Of a DNA stretch of 5,984 bases, positions 1 to 5,984 are shown one piece after another. The translations under genes were made by a program, and so were the position numbers. Positions within the stretch are counted from its first letter, which is position 1; every line of letters begins with the position of its first letter. Under the pieces are notes generated by a model. The model ran no database searches. It had not been told where the DNA came from and was given only the letters and a program-made list of their open reading frames with translations. The stretch is from Cytophagales bacterium. GTDB lineage: Bacteria > Bacteroidota > Bacteroidia > Cytophagales > UBA9547. Location: the NCBI GenBank assembly GCA_013298205.1, contig JAAFJZ010000135.1, positions 1-5,984 of the forward strand, read 5' to 3'.

Positions 1-410
1 ATTAAATGCATAAAAGCAAATGGAATAGAAACATACACGATTCCAAGTAAAGTAAATGCTGAGTTATTAAATGGTTTCTTTTTTAGTGTGTAAAGCTCGT
101 TTATGAATATAAAAGAGCACATAGGAAAAAGTAGCAAGTAAAAATTATTAGAAATTAGTTTTTTTTCAATCAAAAAAACCAAACAATAAATTAGCATTCC
201 TATTAAAGTTCCAAACCTTTTGTTAGGCTTTTTCTTATCATTAATTAAAAGATTGTAAAATTCAATATTGCTAAAATAACAAATTAGTCCAAAAAGTATA
301 AAATAACTCCATTCTGAAAACCAAATTGAAGAAATTACTAAAGTAGCTCCTAGCAAGCCGAATACGATTCTGAGTTGAAAGTTTGTGAAGCGAGACAAAA
401 ATGAATTCAT
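1..410 (-). CDS. cdsA: Phosphatidate cytidylyltransferase CdsA, N-terminal part (cut by left edge)
   Basis: Translating the minus strand from the ATG at 410 gives 136 open codons up to the window edge; the rest of the protein lies outside. The start is well fixed: an in-frame TAA lies five codons upstream and no other start lies between. The product is very hydrophobic, with likely membrane segments near residues 15-31, 36-52, 66-82, 90-104 and 118-136. Charged loops separate them, including NDKKKPNKR at 57-65. The pattern of a lone helix, then SNIEFYNLL (47-55), then NELYTLKKKPFNN (104-116) and LLGIVYVSIPF (121-131), is what I know from the N-terminal half of Bacteroidota CdsA. CdsA is an inner-membrane enzyme that makes CDP-diacylglycerol from phosphatidate and CTP, the precursor of phosphatidylethanolamine and other phospholipids. 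The C-terminal CdsA signature with its catalytic aspartates is not in the window, so the call rests on N-terminal resemblance only. Confidence 0.8.
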   Translation of the reverse strand, partial: MNSFLSRFTNFQLRIVFGLLGATLVISSIWFSEWSYFILFGLICYFSNIEFYNLLINDKKKPNKRFGTLIGMLIYCLVFLIEKKLISNNFYLLLFPMCSFIFINELYTLKKKPFNNSAFTLLGIVYVSIPFAFMHL

Positions 411-427
411 TGAAAGATAATTTTAAA

Positions 428-467
428 CTTAGTCTTGTTAAACATATTATGTTTCTACAAAACTAAG
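428..467. repeat. 40-bp imperfect palindrome upstream of cdsA
   Basis: The outer arms are 428-438 and 457-467, 11 bp each, with one position that is a G-T wobble in the minus-strand RNA. The inner arms are 440-445 (AAACAT) and 449-454 (ATGTTT), 6 bp, around a 3-nt loop. Only one base on one side and two on the other are unpaired between the stems. It lies 40 nt past the stop of the GH63 gene and 17 nt before the cdsA start. In minus-strand RNA it is followed by TTTAAAATT rather than a clean U-tract, so it is a poor intrinsic terminator. It could be a leader hairpin in read-through RNA or a DNA operator, because its promoter-distal arm overlaps a TAnnTTTG element. The role is inferred; the symmetry is seen directly. 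Confidence 0.7.
458..465 (-). promoter_or_regulatory. Candidate -7 promoter element for cdsA
   Basis: The minus strand reads TAGTTTTG, a perfect match to the Bacteroidota -7 consensus TAnnTTTG. The -33 side is weak: the best candidate is TTC instead of TTG, 21 nt upstream. If used, transcription would start near 450-453, about 40 nt before the cdsA ATG, giving cdsA its own promoter separate from the GH63 gene. The element sits inside one arm of the 40-bp palindrome. With such A/T-rich DNA a chance match is possible. Confidence 0.35.
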
Positions 468-506
468 CTCTTGAAAGAAAATAATTGAATTGAAATTAAA
501 ATAATT

Positions 507-3152
507 CTATGTATTTGAAATGGCTTTTTTCTGGGTATAATGATGGTCTATTAAATCAGCTATCAAACCAGTCCAACCGGTTTGATGTGAAGCACCCAAA
601 CCTTGACCCGAATCGCCATGGAAATATTCATAGAAAAGAATATTATCTTTAAAATTTTCATCTTTTTGAAAAATTTCGTTGCTTCCTAAAGCAGGTCGCT
701 TGCCATCTCCATTTTTCATAAATATTCTCATCAATCTATGGCTTAGTTCGTCTGAAATTTGTTTTAAGTTTAATAGTTTTCCTGAACCTGTGGGATATTC
801 TACTTTAAAATCATCTGTATAGTAATGATAAAACTTAACCAAAGACTCAATAATAAGGTAGTTTACAGGAAACCAAATCGGACCTCTCCAGTTTGAGTTG
901 CCTCCAAACATACCAGACTCTGACTCTCCTGGTGTATATTTTACGCTAAAAACATCATCTTCAGTTTTGAACTCGTAGGGATTTTTATCATGAAACTTGG
1001 AAAGAGCTCTGATGCCATAATCTGATAAAAACTCAGTTTCATCAAGCATTCTTTTGAGAACTTTTTTCAGTCTTGAGCCTCTTAAAACGGAAAAGCGTCT
1101 TCTTACACCTAATTCAGGATCTTTCCAAGTTGAAACTAAATTTGCGTATTGAGGGCGATATGCTAAAAACCATTCTAATCTTCTTTTGAAATGGGGAAGT
1201 CTTTCTAAATGCTTTGCTTCCAATGTTTCAATAGCAAAAAGTGGTATTAAACCCACCATTGAACGAATTTTTAAATGTTGAAATTCTCCATTTCCTTTGT
1301 TTAAAACGTCATAAAAAAATTCATCTTCATCGTCCCAAAGGTTAAGCGAATTTCCTGCCATATTTGAAATCGCACCTGAAATGTATAAGAAATGCTCCAA
1401 AAATTTGGAAGCCGTATCTTCATAAGATGAATTATTATTGGCAAGCTCTAGTGAAATCCTTAACATATTCAAAGAATACATAGCCATCCAACTTGTCGCA
1501 TCTGCTTGTTCAAGTTTTCCACCTACAGGAAGTGGAGCACTTCTATCAAACACTCCAATATTATCCAAACCTAAGAAGCCTCCTTCAAAAATATTATGTC
1601 CTTGACTATCTTTTCTATTTACCCACCATGTAAAATTTAATAGTAATTTATGAAATACACGTTCTAGGAAGTTATGATCACCTTTGCCTGTTTTTTCTTT
1701 TTCAATTTCATAAACTCGCCAACAAGCCCAAGCATGAACAGGAGGGTTTACATCACTAAAGCACCATTCGTATGCAGGAATCTGACCATTCGGGTGCATA
1801 TACCATTCTCTTAACAATAAAATTAATTGTCTTTTGGCAAAATCAGGGTCTAAGTTAGCTAAAGGGATACAATGAAACGCCAAATCCCAAGCTGCATACC
1901 ATGGATATTCCCATTTGTCGGGCATAGAAATAATTTCCATGTTATTAAGATGCATCCACTCCATGTTTCTTCCGTACCAACGTTCACCTGGAGGTGAAGT
2001 ACCTGGATCTCCTTTTTTCCAAAGACTTACATCAAAGTAATAAAATTGTTTTGACATCAACATGCCAGCGTACGCCTGTCTTTGGATATTTTTTAAATCT
2101 TCATTATCAATATCTTTTTGTAAATCACCATAAAAAATATCAGCATCTAGAACTCTCTTTTTAAACAATTGATTAAACTTTTCAAAAGGTTTTATGAGGG
2201 ATTGTTGTGAAAGCCTAAATCTTAAGATTTCGAATTCTCCTTCCTTGATTTCTAATTTGTATAAAAGACCTGATTTAGTGCCTTCTAATTTGGGATTAAT
2301 AGCTTTTTTTTGATTATGTACTACATACTCATTAAAGCCATCTTTATAAAAACCTTTTTGAGGCTTGTGCCCATATACTTTGTTATGATTAGTTTCATTT
2401 TCACAAAACATTAGATCGGGTTTTCCTTCAAAGTAAAAATTATAATTACCAAGATTTTTATTATCTATATAAAAAGTGTTGTTATTGCCACCATAAATAC
2501 ATGGTTTGTAAGGTTCCTCTAAATAAGTCCATTCATTACGAAACCATAAATTAGGTATAACAGAAAGTGTTGCTTTTTCTTTACCTCTATTAATGGCCTT
2601 AATTCTAATTAAAATATCATCAGAATCAGCTTTTGCATATTCAATATAAATATCAAAATATTTATTGTCATTGAAAACCCCTGTGTCAATTAATTCATAT
2701 TCAGGATCAGATTTAGATCTTTTACTATTTTCTTGATAAATTTTGTTATAAGGAAATTCTTCATGTGGATATTTATATAAATACTTCATATAAGAATGGG
2801 TAGGAGTAGAATCTAAATAATAATAAATTTCTTTTACATCTTCTCCATGATTTCCTTGATTGCCAGTAAGTCCAAATAATCTTTCTTTTAAAAACGCATC
2901 TTTCCCATTCCAAAAACCCATTGCAAAACATAAATGTTGCTTGTAGTCGCATATTCCTGCAATTCCGTCTTCTCCCCAGCGATAAGCTCTACTTTTAGCT
3001 TGCTCAAATGAAAAATATTCCCAAGCCGAACCATCTGGGCTATAATCCTCTCTCACAGTTCCCCATTGACGTTCTGTCATATATGGACCCCATTTTTTCC
3101 AGCCTCTATTGCTTCGAGTTTCGTTTAGTCGTCTTTTTTCAGGATTAATCAT
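507..3152 (-). CDS. GH63-family (MGH1-like) glycoside hydrolase, 881 aa, substrate unknown
   Basis: This is a large, probably cytoplasmic carbohydrate hydrolase of clan GH-G, the family of eukaryotic processing alpha-glucosidase I and E. coli YgjK; databases usually label such proteins 'glucosidase'. The N-terminal third (about 1-340) fits the beta-sandwich domain, with family-typical stretches at 26-36 (ERQWGTVREDY), 153-171 (ELIDTGVF...) and 201-208 (NLWFRNEW). Residues about 350-870 fit the (alpha/alpha)6 barrel, with YGRNMEWMHLNN (393-404), AWDLAFH (421-427), GGFLGLDNIG (524-533), NWRGPIWFPVNY (754-765) and GLGASHQTGWTGL (851-863). By analogy with YgjK Asp501 and Glu727, I assign Asp530 as general acid and Glu842 (in FYEYFHG) as general base. 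No signal peptide or membrane segment is visible at the N-terminus (MINPEKRRLNETRSNRG). The ATG at 3152 fits the family start; there is no clear Shine-Dalgarno. No sugar transporter or other carbohydrate gene is adjacent, so the substrate (glucoside, mannoside or glycosylated compatible solute) cannot be inferred. The family is firm; the activity is not. Confidence 0.92.
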   Translation of the reverse strand: MINPEKRRLNETRSNRGWKKWGPYMTERQWGTVREDYSPDGSAWEYFSFEQAKSRAYRWGEDGIAGICDYKQHLCFAMGFWNGKDAFLKERLFGLTGNQGNHGEDVKEIYYYLDSTPTHSYMKYLYKYPHEEFPYNKIYQENSKRSKSDPEYELIDTGVFNDNKYFDIYIEYAKADSDDILIRIKAINRGKEKATLSVIPNLWFRNEWTYLEEPYKPCIYGGNNNTFYIDNKNLGNYNFYFEGKPDLMFCENETNHNKVYGHKPQKGFYKDGFNEYVVHNQKKAINPKLEGTKSGLLYKLEIKEGEFEILRFRLSQQSLIKPFEKFNQLFKKRVLDADIFYGDLQKDIDNEDLKNIQRQAYAGMLMSKQFYYFDVSLWKKGDPGTSPPGERWYGRNMEWMHLNNMEIISMPDKWEYPWYAAWDLAFHCIPLANLDPDFAKRQLILLLREWYMHPNGQIPAYEWCFSDVNPPVHAWACWRVYEIEKEKTGKGDHNFLERVFHKLLLNFTWWVNRKDSQGHNIFEGGFLGLDNIGVFDRSAPLPVGGKLEQADATSWMAMYSLNMLRISLELANNNSSYEDTASKFLEHFLYISGAISNMAGNSLNLWDDEDEFFYDVLNKGNGEFQHLKIRSMVGLIPLFAIETLEAKHLERLPHFKRRLEWFLAYRPQYANLVSTWKDPELGVRRRFSVLRGSRLKKVLKRMLDETEFLSDYGIRALSKFHDKNPYEFKTEDDVFSVKYTPGESESGMFGGNSNWRGPIWFPVNYLIIESLVKFYHYYTDDFKVEYPTGSGKLLNLKQISDELSHRLMRIFMKNGDGKRPALGSNEIFQKDENFKDNILFYEYFHGDSGQGLGASHQTGWTGLIADLIDHHYTQKKAISNT

Positions 3153-3349
3153 GCAGCAATGGCTTTTTAATTTATGTGTGTAATATTAATCAAATTCTAA
3201 TTCAATCAAACATTCATTCTTATATTTTTTCTCTTAAATAAATACCCTTTTTTTTTATAAAAGGCATTATATTTACAGCAAAATTCATAAAAACTTGCAA
3301 TTTTATGAATTTAATACTTAAAATATAATGTGTCTTGTAAAATAATGCA
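3153..3349. promoter_or_regulatory. Divergent intergenic region between GH63 gene and acyltransferase gene
   Basis: Both flanking genes start here and read outward, so the 197 bp must hold both promoters unless one is read through from afar. It is almost entirely A/T. On the minus strand TTTG, an 18-nt spacer and TAATATTA form a weak candidate promoter for the GH63 gene, with two mismatches in the -7 element. On the plus strand TATATTTA at 3268-3275 matches the -7 consensus in all but the last base, but has no TTG at the right distance. A run of nine T lies at 3248-3256. No open frame of useful length is present. Confidence 0.5.
3281..3312. repeat. Perfect 12-bp inverted repeat with 8-nt spacer
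   Basis: AAATTCATAAAA at 3281-3292 is matched exactly by its reverse complement TTTTATGAATTT at 3301-3312, separated by ACTTGCAA. It lies 37 nt before the acyltransferase start and 128 nt before the GH63 start. No T-tract follows on either side and the stem holds only one G-C pair per arm, so it is not a terminator. A binding site for a dimeric regulator of the acyltransferase gene, or of both divergent genes, is possible. Chance symmetry in A/T-rich DNA is the alternative, though 12 exact pairs is long. Confidence 0.65.
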
Positions 3350-3967
3350 ATGATTTTCGCTAATCATAACAAATGGTATAAGTTTTTTTTCGACTGGTAC
3401 TTTAAATTTATTATTCGGAAGGATTTTCGAAATATAATTATAAAAGGGAATGTTGAAATCAATAATAATTTTTCTTTGCTTGTCATTTCAAATCATTTTA
3501 GTTGGTGGGATGGATTTTTAATTTACGTAATTAATAATCTAATTTTTAAAAAAAAATTTCATATTATGATGCTTGAAGAAGAACTTGCTAAACGAAAGTT
3601 TCTTACCAAAATCGGTACTTATTCTGTTTCAAAAAAAGGAAAAGCAATTTTTGAGTCTATTCATTATACTCAAAAACTGCTTTCAGAATCACAAAATATG
3701 GTTTCTATATTTCCTCAAGGAAAAATTGAAACATTAGTACCTAAAAAATTTGATTTTGAAAGTGGAGTTGATAGAATTATAACTAATACAATTAATAACC
3801 AAATTGTATTAGTTGCATTTTTTATTGATTATCATTCATACAGAAAACCAACTATTTACGCTTATCTAAAAGAAGCAAAAAACGAAATGAAAAATAATTT
3901 AGAAAATATTTATAATGAATTTTACCAAGAATCATATTTGAGCCATTCTCAATTACCTAATAAATAG
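3350..3967 (+). CDS. Short PlsC-like (LPLAT family) acyltransferase, 205 aa
   Basis: This is a membrane-associated acyltransferase of the 1-acylglycerol-3-phosphate acyltransferase superfamily, expected to move an acyl chain from acyl-CoA or acyl-ACP to a hydroxyl acceptor. The catalytic HX4D motif is clear as NHFSWWDG (48-55, His49 and Asp54). The substrate-binding motif is FPQGKIE (121-127) where classical PlsC has FPEGTRS. KIGTYSV (87-93) occupies the place of the middle motif. The aromatic N-terminus (WYKFFFDWYFKFII, 9-22) may lie on the membrane; no convincing full membrane helix is present. At 205 residues it is shorter than typical PlsC (about 240), with the C-terminal part reduced. 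I recall similar short acyltransferases in flavobacterial genomes, some near carotenoid genes, but no such gene is here, so the acceptor is unknown. It stands alone on the plus strand and ends before a strong terminator. The ATG at 3350 is preceded by an out-of-frame ATG at 3345. Confidence 0.85.
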   Translation: MIFANHNKWYKFFFDWYFKFIIRKDFRNIIIKGNVEINNNFSLLVISNHFSWWDGFLIYVINNLIFKKKFHIMMLEEELAKRKFLTKIGTYSVSKKGKAIFESIHYTQKLLSESQNMVSIFPQGKIETLVPKKFDFESGVDRIITNTINNQIVLVAFFIDYHSYRKPTIYAYLKEAKNEMKNNLENIYNEFYQESYLSHSQLPNK

Positions 3968-4058
3968 ATTTTTATTCATCAGAATTTATTTGAGTTTTGA
4001 AATCAATAATTAATTGTTTGATTAGTTTATCATTAATTTATTAGATTGATTTTATTCA

Positions 4059-4094
4059 AAAAAAGTGTTTTAATAAAAATTAAAACACTTTTTT
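4059..4094. terminator. Bidirectional rho-independent terminator
   Basis: A 16-bp perfect stem pairs 4059-4074 with 4079-4094 around the loop AAAA; its core is AGTGTTTTAAT paired with ATTAAAACACT. On the plus strand the hairpin ends in TTTTTT (4089-4094). On the minus strand it ends in a run of seven T (complement of 4058-4064). It lies between the convergent acyltransferase gene, whose stop is at 3967, and amtB, whose stop is at 4132. It therefore suits both: about 92 nt past one stop and 38 nt past the other. The stem has few G-C pairs, as is usual in such A/T-rich genomes. Confidence 0.85.
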
Positions 4095-4131
4095 AAAAAA
4101 TCTAAACGACATAAAAATTATTTTTACATCG

Positions 4132-5469
4132 CTAAATATTTTCTCCGTGTTGACTTTTATCTAATCCCATTTTGAAATCAGCTTCATTTACTTTAAGTGG
4201 AGAAATTTTATCAGTAATCCATAATAATGCGAATGAACCAATAAAAGCAAAGCCACTAACTAAAGCTAAAGCGATTATATGAGTTACAAATAGTTTAGTA
4301 TCTCCGAAAAACAAACCATTTCCTGTTGTATTAGCTGAATTTACGGCAACATTTGCAAAAATACCTGTCATAAACATACCTACCATTCCACCTACACCGT
4401 GGCAAGGGAATACATCTAAAGTATCATTTAAGCTTGATTTAGATTTCCATGCCTGAACAATATTACTTACTATTGCAGCTACAACTCCAATGACTAAGCT
4501 ATGAGGAATCGTAACAAATCCGCAAGCAGGAGTAATCGCAACTAAGCCTACAACCGCACCTATACAAAAACCAAGGGCTGATGGTTTTTTCCCTTTAATT
4601 ACGTCAAACAAAACCCAAGCAAAGCCAGCAGCAGCGGAAGCTGTATTGGTAGCAGCAAATGCACTTACCGCCAAAGTTCCTGCACCTAAAGCAGAACCTG
4701 CATTAAAACCAAACCATCCAAACCATAATAATCCTGTACCTAATAATACAAAAGGGATATTTGCTGGAGAATGTGGATCTGCACCTTTGTCTCCTTTTAA
4801 ATAAATAGATGCCGCTAAAGCTGCAAGTCCTGCAGACATATGAACAACTGTACCACCCGCAAAATCTAATACACCCATATTAAACAAGTAACCTTTTGGA
4901 TGCCAAGTCATGTGTGCTAACGGAGCGTAAATAAATAATGAAAATAAGCATATAAATAAAATGTATGACTCAAACTTGATTCTTTCAGAAAAAGTGCCAC
5001 TTATTAAGGCTGGTGTTATAATAGCAAATTTCAATTGAAAAAGAGCAAATAATGCTAAAGGAATCGTTGTGTAAATTGTTAAATTGCCATCTCCATCAGG
5101 AAATGCCCACGGTTTGCCATCCAAAACTCCTTTGAACATAAAAAAAGTAGATGGATTACCTATAAACCCTCCCAAAGAATCTCCAAAAGAAAGACTAAAT
5201 CCTACAACAATCCATAAAATACTAATTACACCCATAGCAATAAAGCTTTGAAGCATAGTAGAAATAATGTTTTTATTATCAATCATACCTCCGTAAAAGT
5301 AAGATAAGCCTGGTGTCATGATTAGAACTAAGGCCGTTGCCATTAACATCCAAGCTATGTCTCCAGGTACAAGACCATCTTGAACTATCGATGTTGGAAC
5401 ATTTGGTGTAAAGAGCGCTAGTAAAGTTACGCCCATTAAGAAGATGAAAGGGATAAAGGATTTTTTCAT
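4132..5469 (-). CDS. amtB: Ammonium transporter AmtB
   Basis: This is a complete Amt/Rh-family channel of 445 residues that would form a trimer in the inner membrane and conduct ammonium. Residues known from E. coli AmtB can be matched: Phe107 and Phe215 gates to Phe148 (QLKFAI) and Phe255 (WFGFNAGS), Trp148 to Trp189 (HMTWH), Asp160 and His168 to Asp202 and His210 (DFAGGTVVH), Ser219 to Ser259, and His318 to His357 (PCHGVGG). The twin-histidine pore is thus intact. Residues 1-22 resemble a signal peptide, as in E. coli AmtB, followed by about eleven membrane segments. The tail after about 418, ending in a GLDKSQHGE element (435-443), is the conserved cytoplasmic end that contacts the PII protein GlnK. 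No glnK lies on either side, although the two are often paired. The ATG at 5469 precedes a good signal peptide and has an A/T-rich leader without Shine-Dalgarno. It is probably transcribed from its own promoter, as the next gene upstream ends 79 nt away. Confidence 0.96.
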   Translation of the reverse strand: MKKSFIPFIFLMGVTLLALFTPNVPTSIVQDGLVPGDIAWMLMATALVLIMTPGLSYFYGGMIDNKNIISTMLQSFIAMGVISILWIVVGFSLSFGDSLGGFIGNPSTFFMFKGVLDGKPWAFPDGDGNLTIYTTIPLALFALFQLKFAIITPALISGTFSERIKFESYILFICLFSLFIYAPLAHMTWHPKGYLFNMGVLDFAGGTVVHMSAGLAALAASIYLKGDKGADPHSPANIPFVLLGTGLLWFGWFGFNAGSALGAGTLAVSAFAATNTASAAAGFAWVLFDVIKGKKPSALGFCIGAVVGLVAITPACGFVTIPHSLVIGVVAAIVSNIVQAWKSKSSLNDTLDVFPCHGVGGMVGMFMTGIFANVAVNSANTTGNGLFFGDTKLFVTHIIALALVSGFAFIGSFALLWITDKISPLKVNEADFKMGLDKSQHGENI

Positions 5470-5512
5470 AATTTAGATAATTGGTTGGTTAAAAATTAAG
5501 TATATTTTGATG

Positions 5513-5541
5513 TAAATCTATTCATTTTTAAATAAATCAAA
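5513..5541 (-). promoter_or_regulatory. Candidate Bacteroidota-type promoter of amtB
   Basis: On the minus strand TTTG (complement of 5538-5541), a 17-nt spacer and TAGATTTA (complement of 5513-5520) resemble the known TTG-N17-23-TAnnTTTG promoter of this phylum, with one mismatch in the last base of the -7 element. Transcription would begin near 5505-5508, leaving a leader of roughly 36-40 nt before the amtB ATG. The site lies just after the bioD stop, so amtB need not depend on bioD transcription. No nitrogen-control motif is recognisable. Confidence 0.45.
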
Positions 5542-5548
5542 TAAAAAT

Positions 5549-5984
5549 TCATGTATTAGTTCTAAAAAAAGTTGTATTTATTTTATTTTTATAACTCAAA
5601 ACTAATTTTTTGTCAATAGTTAACTCATTTTTTATATTAAAAAATAAACTAATTTTAGAATAGTTTAGAATAAATGATTCAGTTTCTGGATTGGGTAATC
5701 CATTAAAAATTATTCCCAAAACAGGTATATTTCTTCTTTTAAGTTCATTTAATGTCAAAATAGTATGGTTAATGCTTCCTAAATAATTTTGACTAATTAA
5801 AATAACTTCGGCATCAAACTTCAATGCCAAATCTATAACAAAATCACCTTTTTCATTCAAGGGGGCTAAAATACCTCCCGCACCTTCTATGATAAGTCTT
5901 TTATTGTTTGATTTTGGAAGTTTAAAATCATCTAAATTTACCTCTTTTCCTTCTATTTTTGCAGCTTGATGTGGGGAAACGGGC
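5549..5984 (-). CDS. bioD: Dethiobiotin synthetase BioD, C-terminal part (cut by right edge)
   Basis: The reading frame is open from the window edge (first full codon at 5983) to the TGA at 5549, giving 144 residues of a protein normally a little over 200 long. The TTG at 5860 that can look like a start is an internal leucine: the frame continues upstream with convincing BioD sequence. Visible features are SPHQAA (3-8), IIEGAGGILAPLNE (31-44) with the phosphate-contacting EGAGG, VILISQNYLGSINHT (60-74) and GIIFNG (90-95), whose Asn is the expected adenine contact. The N-terminal P-loop is outside the window. BioD is a cytoplasmic enzyme that forms dethiobiotin from 7,8-diaminopelargonic acid, CO2 and ATP, the step before biotin synthase. 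Other biotin genes may lie upstream of it beyond the edge. The C-terminus after residue 95 is lysine- and asparagine-rich and poorly conserved, ending in KINTTFFRTNT. Confidence 0.93.
   Translation of the reverse strand, partial: PVSPHQAAKIEGKEVNLDDFKLPKSNNKRLIIEGAGGILAPLNEKGDFVIDLALKFDAEVILISQNYLGSINHTILTLNELKRRNIPVLGIIFNGLPNPETESFILNYSKISLFFNIKNELTIDKKLVLSYKNKINTTFFRTNT

Noticed and set aside
3246..3264. Hairpin formed by CCTTTT and AAAAGG around the run of T in the GH63 leader
   Set aside because: The stem is only about six pairs and arises from the homopolymer run, so it is not distinguishable from chance.
3350..3967. Very low GC of the acyltransferase gene as a sign of horizontal transfer
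   Set aside because: Two 60-base samples have 13 G/C each, versus 22-24 in single samples of the GH63 gene and amtB. But samples of the bioD and cdsA fragments are lower still (8 and 10), so low GC is normal here and the richer genes reflect Gly/Ala/Trp-rich proteins.
3968..4131. Possible small gene or glnK remnant in the convergent gap
   Set aside because: All frames are broken by stops within short distance and no PII-like motif appears; only the bidirectional terminator is supported.
5524..5548. 7-bp inverted repeat (ATTTTTA / TAAAAAT) after bioD as a terminator
   Set aside because: The stem is all A-T with an 11-nt loop and no T-tract, too weak for an intrinsic terminator.
5549..5860. 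A separate 103-residue protein starting at the TTG at 5860
   Set aside because: The frame is open to the window edge and the upstream residues (SPHQAA, EGAGG) are clear BioD, so the TTG is an internal leucine codon and not a start.
1..5984. CRISPR array, tRNA/rRNA, insertion sequence, phage or defence system
   Set aside because: No spaced direct repeats, cloverleaf-like sequence, transposase or terminal repeats were seen, and all five genes belong to known metabolic or transport families.

Overview
The window looks like an ordinary chromosomal segment of a low-GC member of the Bacteroidota, probably a flavobacterium- or cytophaga-like organism. Three things support this: strongly A/T-rich DNA, starts with A/T-rich leaders and no clear Shine-Dalgarno sequence, and -33/-7 promoter-like elements of the TTG / TAnnTTTG kind upstream of two genes. 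The protein variants also resemble what I know from that phylum. The genus cannot be told from the sequence.

Layout from left to right. (1) The N-terminal 136 codons of a CdsA-type phosphatidate cytidylyltransferase lie on the minus strand, cut by the left edge. (2) A 96-bp gap carries a 40-bp imperfect palindrome that overlaps a perfect -7-like element. (3) A complete 881-residue GH63-family (MGH1-like) glycoside hydrolase lies on the minus strand. (4) A 197-bp divergent intergenic region holds a perfect 12-bp inverted repeat. (5) A complete, short PlsC-like acyltransferase lies on the plus strand. (6) A 164-bp convergent gap holds a strong bidirectional intrinsic terminator. (7) A complete AmtB-type ammonium transporter lies on the minus strand, with a plausible promoter just before it. 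(8) The C-terminal 144 codons of dethiobiotin synthetase (BioD) lie on the minus strand, cut by the right edge.

The genes do not form one pathway. CdsA and the acyltransferase both act in membrane lipid (or lipid-like) metabolism but are separated and oppositely oriented. The hydrolase is a predicted cytoplasmic carbohydrate enzyme of unknown substrate, AmtB takes up ammonium, and BioD belongs to biotin synthesis. The bidirectional terminator and divergent intergenic region split the window into at least three transcription units. I see no mobile element, CRISPR array, RNA gene, defence system or other evidence for a novel multi-gene system. The most interesting points are the two palindromes in regulatory gaps, the uncharacterised large GH63 subgroup, and the atypical acyltransferase motif.
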